Shown: positions 62,416 through 64,000 of the stretch, in pieces
Layout of the letters: each line of letters starts with the position of its first letter
Numbering within the stretch: the first letter of the stretch is position 1
Assembly (NCBI RefSeq): GCF_024359525.1
Contig: NZ_JAKZEU010000007.1
Location: 1-64,000, forward strand
Source: Paracoccus albicereus
Lineage (GTDB): Bacteria; Pseudomonadota; Alphaproteobacteria; Rhodobacterales; Rhodobacteraceae
Reading direction: 5' to 3'
Length of the DNA stretch: 64,000 bases
Position numbers and translations under genes: made by a program
The notes under the pieces: model-generated
The model's database searches: none
What the model was told of the DNA's origin: nothing
What the model saw: only the letters and a program-made list of their open reading frames with translations

Positions 62416-62523
62416 ATTCACAATGCAAGCGCTTCAGCGGGCATTTCTGTAGGTTAGTATAAGTACAGTAAAATCAGAGCACTAAATAAAATTCGTTAGT
62501 TTGCCCTGTTATAACCGGCTCTC

Positions 62524-62536
62524 TTTGGCTCCACCA
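62524..62536 (+). other. 3' end of a tRNA-Ala-like sequence, candidate att core
   Basis: TTTGGCTCCACCA equals the acceptor end with CCA of many tRNA-Ala genes. The preceding bases (AACCGGCTCTC) do not form a T-arm, so it is only a 3' scrap. It lies 195 bases from the integrase start, a normal distance for an att site created in a tRNA gene. The match is short, so chance is possible. Confidence 0.4.
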
Positions 62537-62762
62537 GTGCTTCTCCTTTGTCCATCAAACCAGTCACTTGACTGTTGCGGTACAGGCCGGGTCCCGTTCG
62601 TCCTGTTGCCGGCTTCGCAGGATACCCGCTGCCCAATCATAAGTCGTTCGGCAGGGTGGCGGCTTCTCATTGATTGCCGTGACCGCCCGGCCCTTGCCAC
62701 CGGCGACGGACCTCGCGAATGTTCCATGATGACAGCCGGAATAGGCTGGCCCGCGGGACAGA

Positions 62763-64000
62763 ATGACCGAACCATCGAAATCCGACAAAGACTTGACCGG
62801 CTTCATGCCGATCTGCGTCATGCTGTGCATCATCGGGTGGGAATATACCGGCCTTGCCGTCCTGTCGCTGTTGGCCGGCCTGTTCGCTGCCGCAACGATC
62901 CTTGTCTTTTTGACCCGCACCAGCGCCTCGCGCATGGCATTCGCGGCGATAGCGGTCGGTTTGATAGCCTGGGCCGCGGCAACGCGAGGCGACTGGCTAT
63001 TCGCGGTCGGCGTGGCGACCCAGCGCGGGGCGTTGGTCGTCGCCTTGTTCACCGCGTTGGGCGCGATCCGCACCGCCGCGATGAGCTCGGACAGCATTCT
63101 GGAATGCGGTCGCTTCCTGGCGCGGCAACGGCCCGGGCTGCGCTACGCATCCCTGACCGTCGGAGGCCATCTCTTCGGGCTTATCCTGCTTTATGGCTCC
63201 ATCTCGCTGCTGGGATCCTTGGCCGCGGAAAGCCTTGCCCGCGACCCGGACGACGACATCCGCCGGATCCGGACGCGGCGCATGATGGTCGCGATCCAGC
63301 GCGGCTTCGCCTCGACCCTGTGCTGGTCTCCCCTGGGTTTTTCGATGGCGATCACGTTGACGCTGGTGCCGGGGACGGGATGGGCGCAAATCGCGCCGGC
63401 CTGCATCGCCAGTGCCCTGATGATGCTGCTTACGGGCTGGGCGCTCGACACGATCATGAAGCCGCGCGTCGCCAGACCGGCGCCCGCGCGTGCACCGCAA
63501 GAGGGACGCTGGCTGGTCCAGCTGCGACCCTTGCTTGTGCTGTTATCGGTGGTGATGTCAGGCGTGCTCCTCTTGCATCTTCTGACGGGGGTCGAGGTGA
63601 TCGGCGCCGTCATGTCGCTGGTCCCAGCCGTCGCGATCGGATGGGTCGCCCTGCAGCCGCGTCCTGATGGGATCGGCCGCGCGGCATGGACGGGCAGCCG
63701 GATAATGGCCTTCGTCACCCAGGATCTGCCCCGATATCGGGGCGAGCTGGTGCTGCTCTTCATGGCGGGCTTCATCGGCAGCCTGGGCGCGTTTCTGCTG
63801 GTTCCTGTCCTCGAGGCGCGGGGGCTGGACCTGTCCGCTGCCCCGACGTGGCTTGTTCTGGTCGCATTGATCTGGGTGATTCCGCTGACCGGACAGATCG
63901 GCATGAACCCGATTCTCGCCGTCTCGCTGATCGTGCCCTTGCTGCCTTCGGCGCAAGAGATGGGCATCCCCGCCGTCGCGCTGGTGGCGGCGATCACCGG
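62763..64000 (+). CDS. Polytopic membrane protein of unknown family, running off the window edge
   Basis: An open frame from ATG at 62763 (MTEPSKSDKDLTGFMPICVM) to the last base, at least 412 residues, with about ten hydrophobic helices such as AVLSLLAGLFAAATILVFL, MAITLTLVPGTGWAQIA and LLLFMAGFIGSLGAFLLVPV. A cytoplasmic basic loop (DPDDDIRRIRTRRMMVAIQR) separates two helical halves, as in transporters with inverted repeats of the ArsB/NhaD or SLC13 type. I cannot name a family. It lies directly outside the integrative element and is probably resident DNA. The 3' end is missing. Confidence 0.75.
   Translation, partial: MTEPSKSDKDLTGFMPICVMLCIIGWEYTGLAVLSLLAGLFAAATILVFLTRTSASRMAFAAIAVGLIAWAAATRGDWLFAVGVATQRGALVVALFTALGAIRTAAMSSDSILECGRFLARQRPGLRYASLTVGGHLFGLILLYGSISLLGSLAAESLARDPDDDIRRIRTRRMMVAIQRGFASTLCWSPLGFSMAITLTLVPGTGWAQIAPACIASALMMLLTGWALDTIMKPRVARPAPARAPQEGRWLVQLRPLLVLLSVVMSGVLLLHLLTGVEVIGAVMSLVPAVAIGWVALQPRPDGIGRAAWTGSRIMAFVTQDLPRYRGELVLLFMAGFIGSLGAFLLVPVLEARGLDLSAAPTWLVLVALIWVIPLTGQIGMNPILAVSLIVPLLPSAQEMGIPAVALVAAIT

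Larger units (their letters stand above)
62330..62762. other. AT-rich attachment-type region upstream of the integrase
   Basis: No gene is supported in these 433 bases. Contents are an eight-base direct repeat (62396-62415), an AT-rich stretch around 62455-62500 and a 13-base match to the end of tRNA-Ala (62524-62536). Together they look like an integrase attL/attR region with arm sites. Confidence 0.5.

Overview
The window is 64 kb of GC-rich DNA from an alphaproteobacterium, most likely a Paracoccus-like member of the Rhodobacterales. The evidence is the codon use, a FixI-linked cbb3-type oxidase operon, a CioAB-type bd oxidase tail with a DUF2474 peptide, HmuTUV, and the style of mobilisation and integrase genes. 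This lineage is inferred from gene content, not from a marker gene. No rRNA or complete tRNA gene was seen. Replicon type (chromosome, chromid or large plasmid) cannot be decided; the density of relaxase, integrase and remnant genes points to an accessory region.

0-15 kb is a respiration and envelope-redox region. At the left edge are the last codons of a probable bd-oxidase subunit II and its DUF2474 peptide. Opposite them runs a compact minus-strand operon: ccoN with a CcoS-like N-terminal extension, ccoO, a triheme cytochrome c, a TsdA-like diheme cytochrome c and the copper ATPase fixI. A broken 5'-nucleotidase gene follows. Next comes a set of periplasmic genes: two L,D-transpeptidases, a DsbA-like oxidoreductase, an Lgt-like/thioredoxin fusion and DsbD. 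These stand divergent to an OmpR-type response regulator and its kinase. A direct repeat CTTAAG-N5-CTTAAG, identical in form to the PmrA/QseB box, occurs three times here: before ccoN, before the first transpeptidase gene, and between dsbD and the regulator. It looks like a local regulon.

15-21 kb holds an iron-uptake operon: TonB-dependent receptor, HmuT, HmuU, HmuV and a siderophore-interacting flavoreductase. 21-26.5 kb is a mobilisation block (HTH protein, ribbon-helix-helix MobC-like protein, relaxase, DUF927 ATPase), followed at 26.42 kb by a 3' fragment of initiator tRNA that looks like an old attachment site.

26.8-35.1 kb is a copper-resistance island. CopA and CsoR diverge from a shared region with two G-tract palindromes. 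With them are a DUF411 protein, a small cytochrome c, small Cys-bearing exported proteins, a DUF305 protein, a multicopper oxidase, and a second L,D-transpeptidase plus DsbA set.

35-42 kb carries an internally deleted integrase, a catB-type chloramphenicol acetyltransferase and an Asp/Glu racemase, with three copies of a degenerate two-part repeat beside them. An envelope group follows: membrane protein, TraB-like protein, CPBP protease, lipoproteins and a PliG-like lysozyme inhibitor.

43-51.5 kb is the least explained part. It has an exported trypsin-like protease divergent from two unknown envelope genes, with the start codons touching, and a small exported protein. After these come an XRE regulator with a membrane partner and clear operators, and a tightly coupled pair made of an unknown 492-residue protein and a 759-residue double-HKD phospholipase-D-like protein. 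That pair is the best candidate here for an undescribed (probably anti-phage) system.

52.5-55 kb is an integrase-HxlR-SDR cassette bounded by direct repeats. 56-62.5 kb is an integrative element (RHH regulator with operator, unknown gene, GIY-YIG-like protein, soluble FtsH-like AAA+ protease, small helical protein, tyrosine integrase) ending beside a tRNA-Ala-like 3' end. The window closes inside a polytopic membrane protein that runs off the edge.
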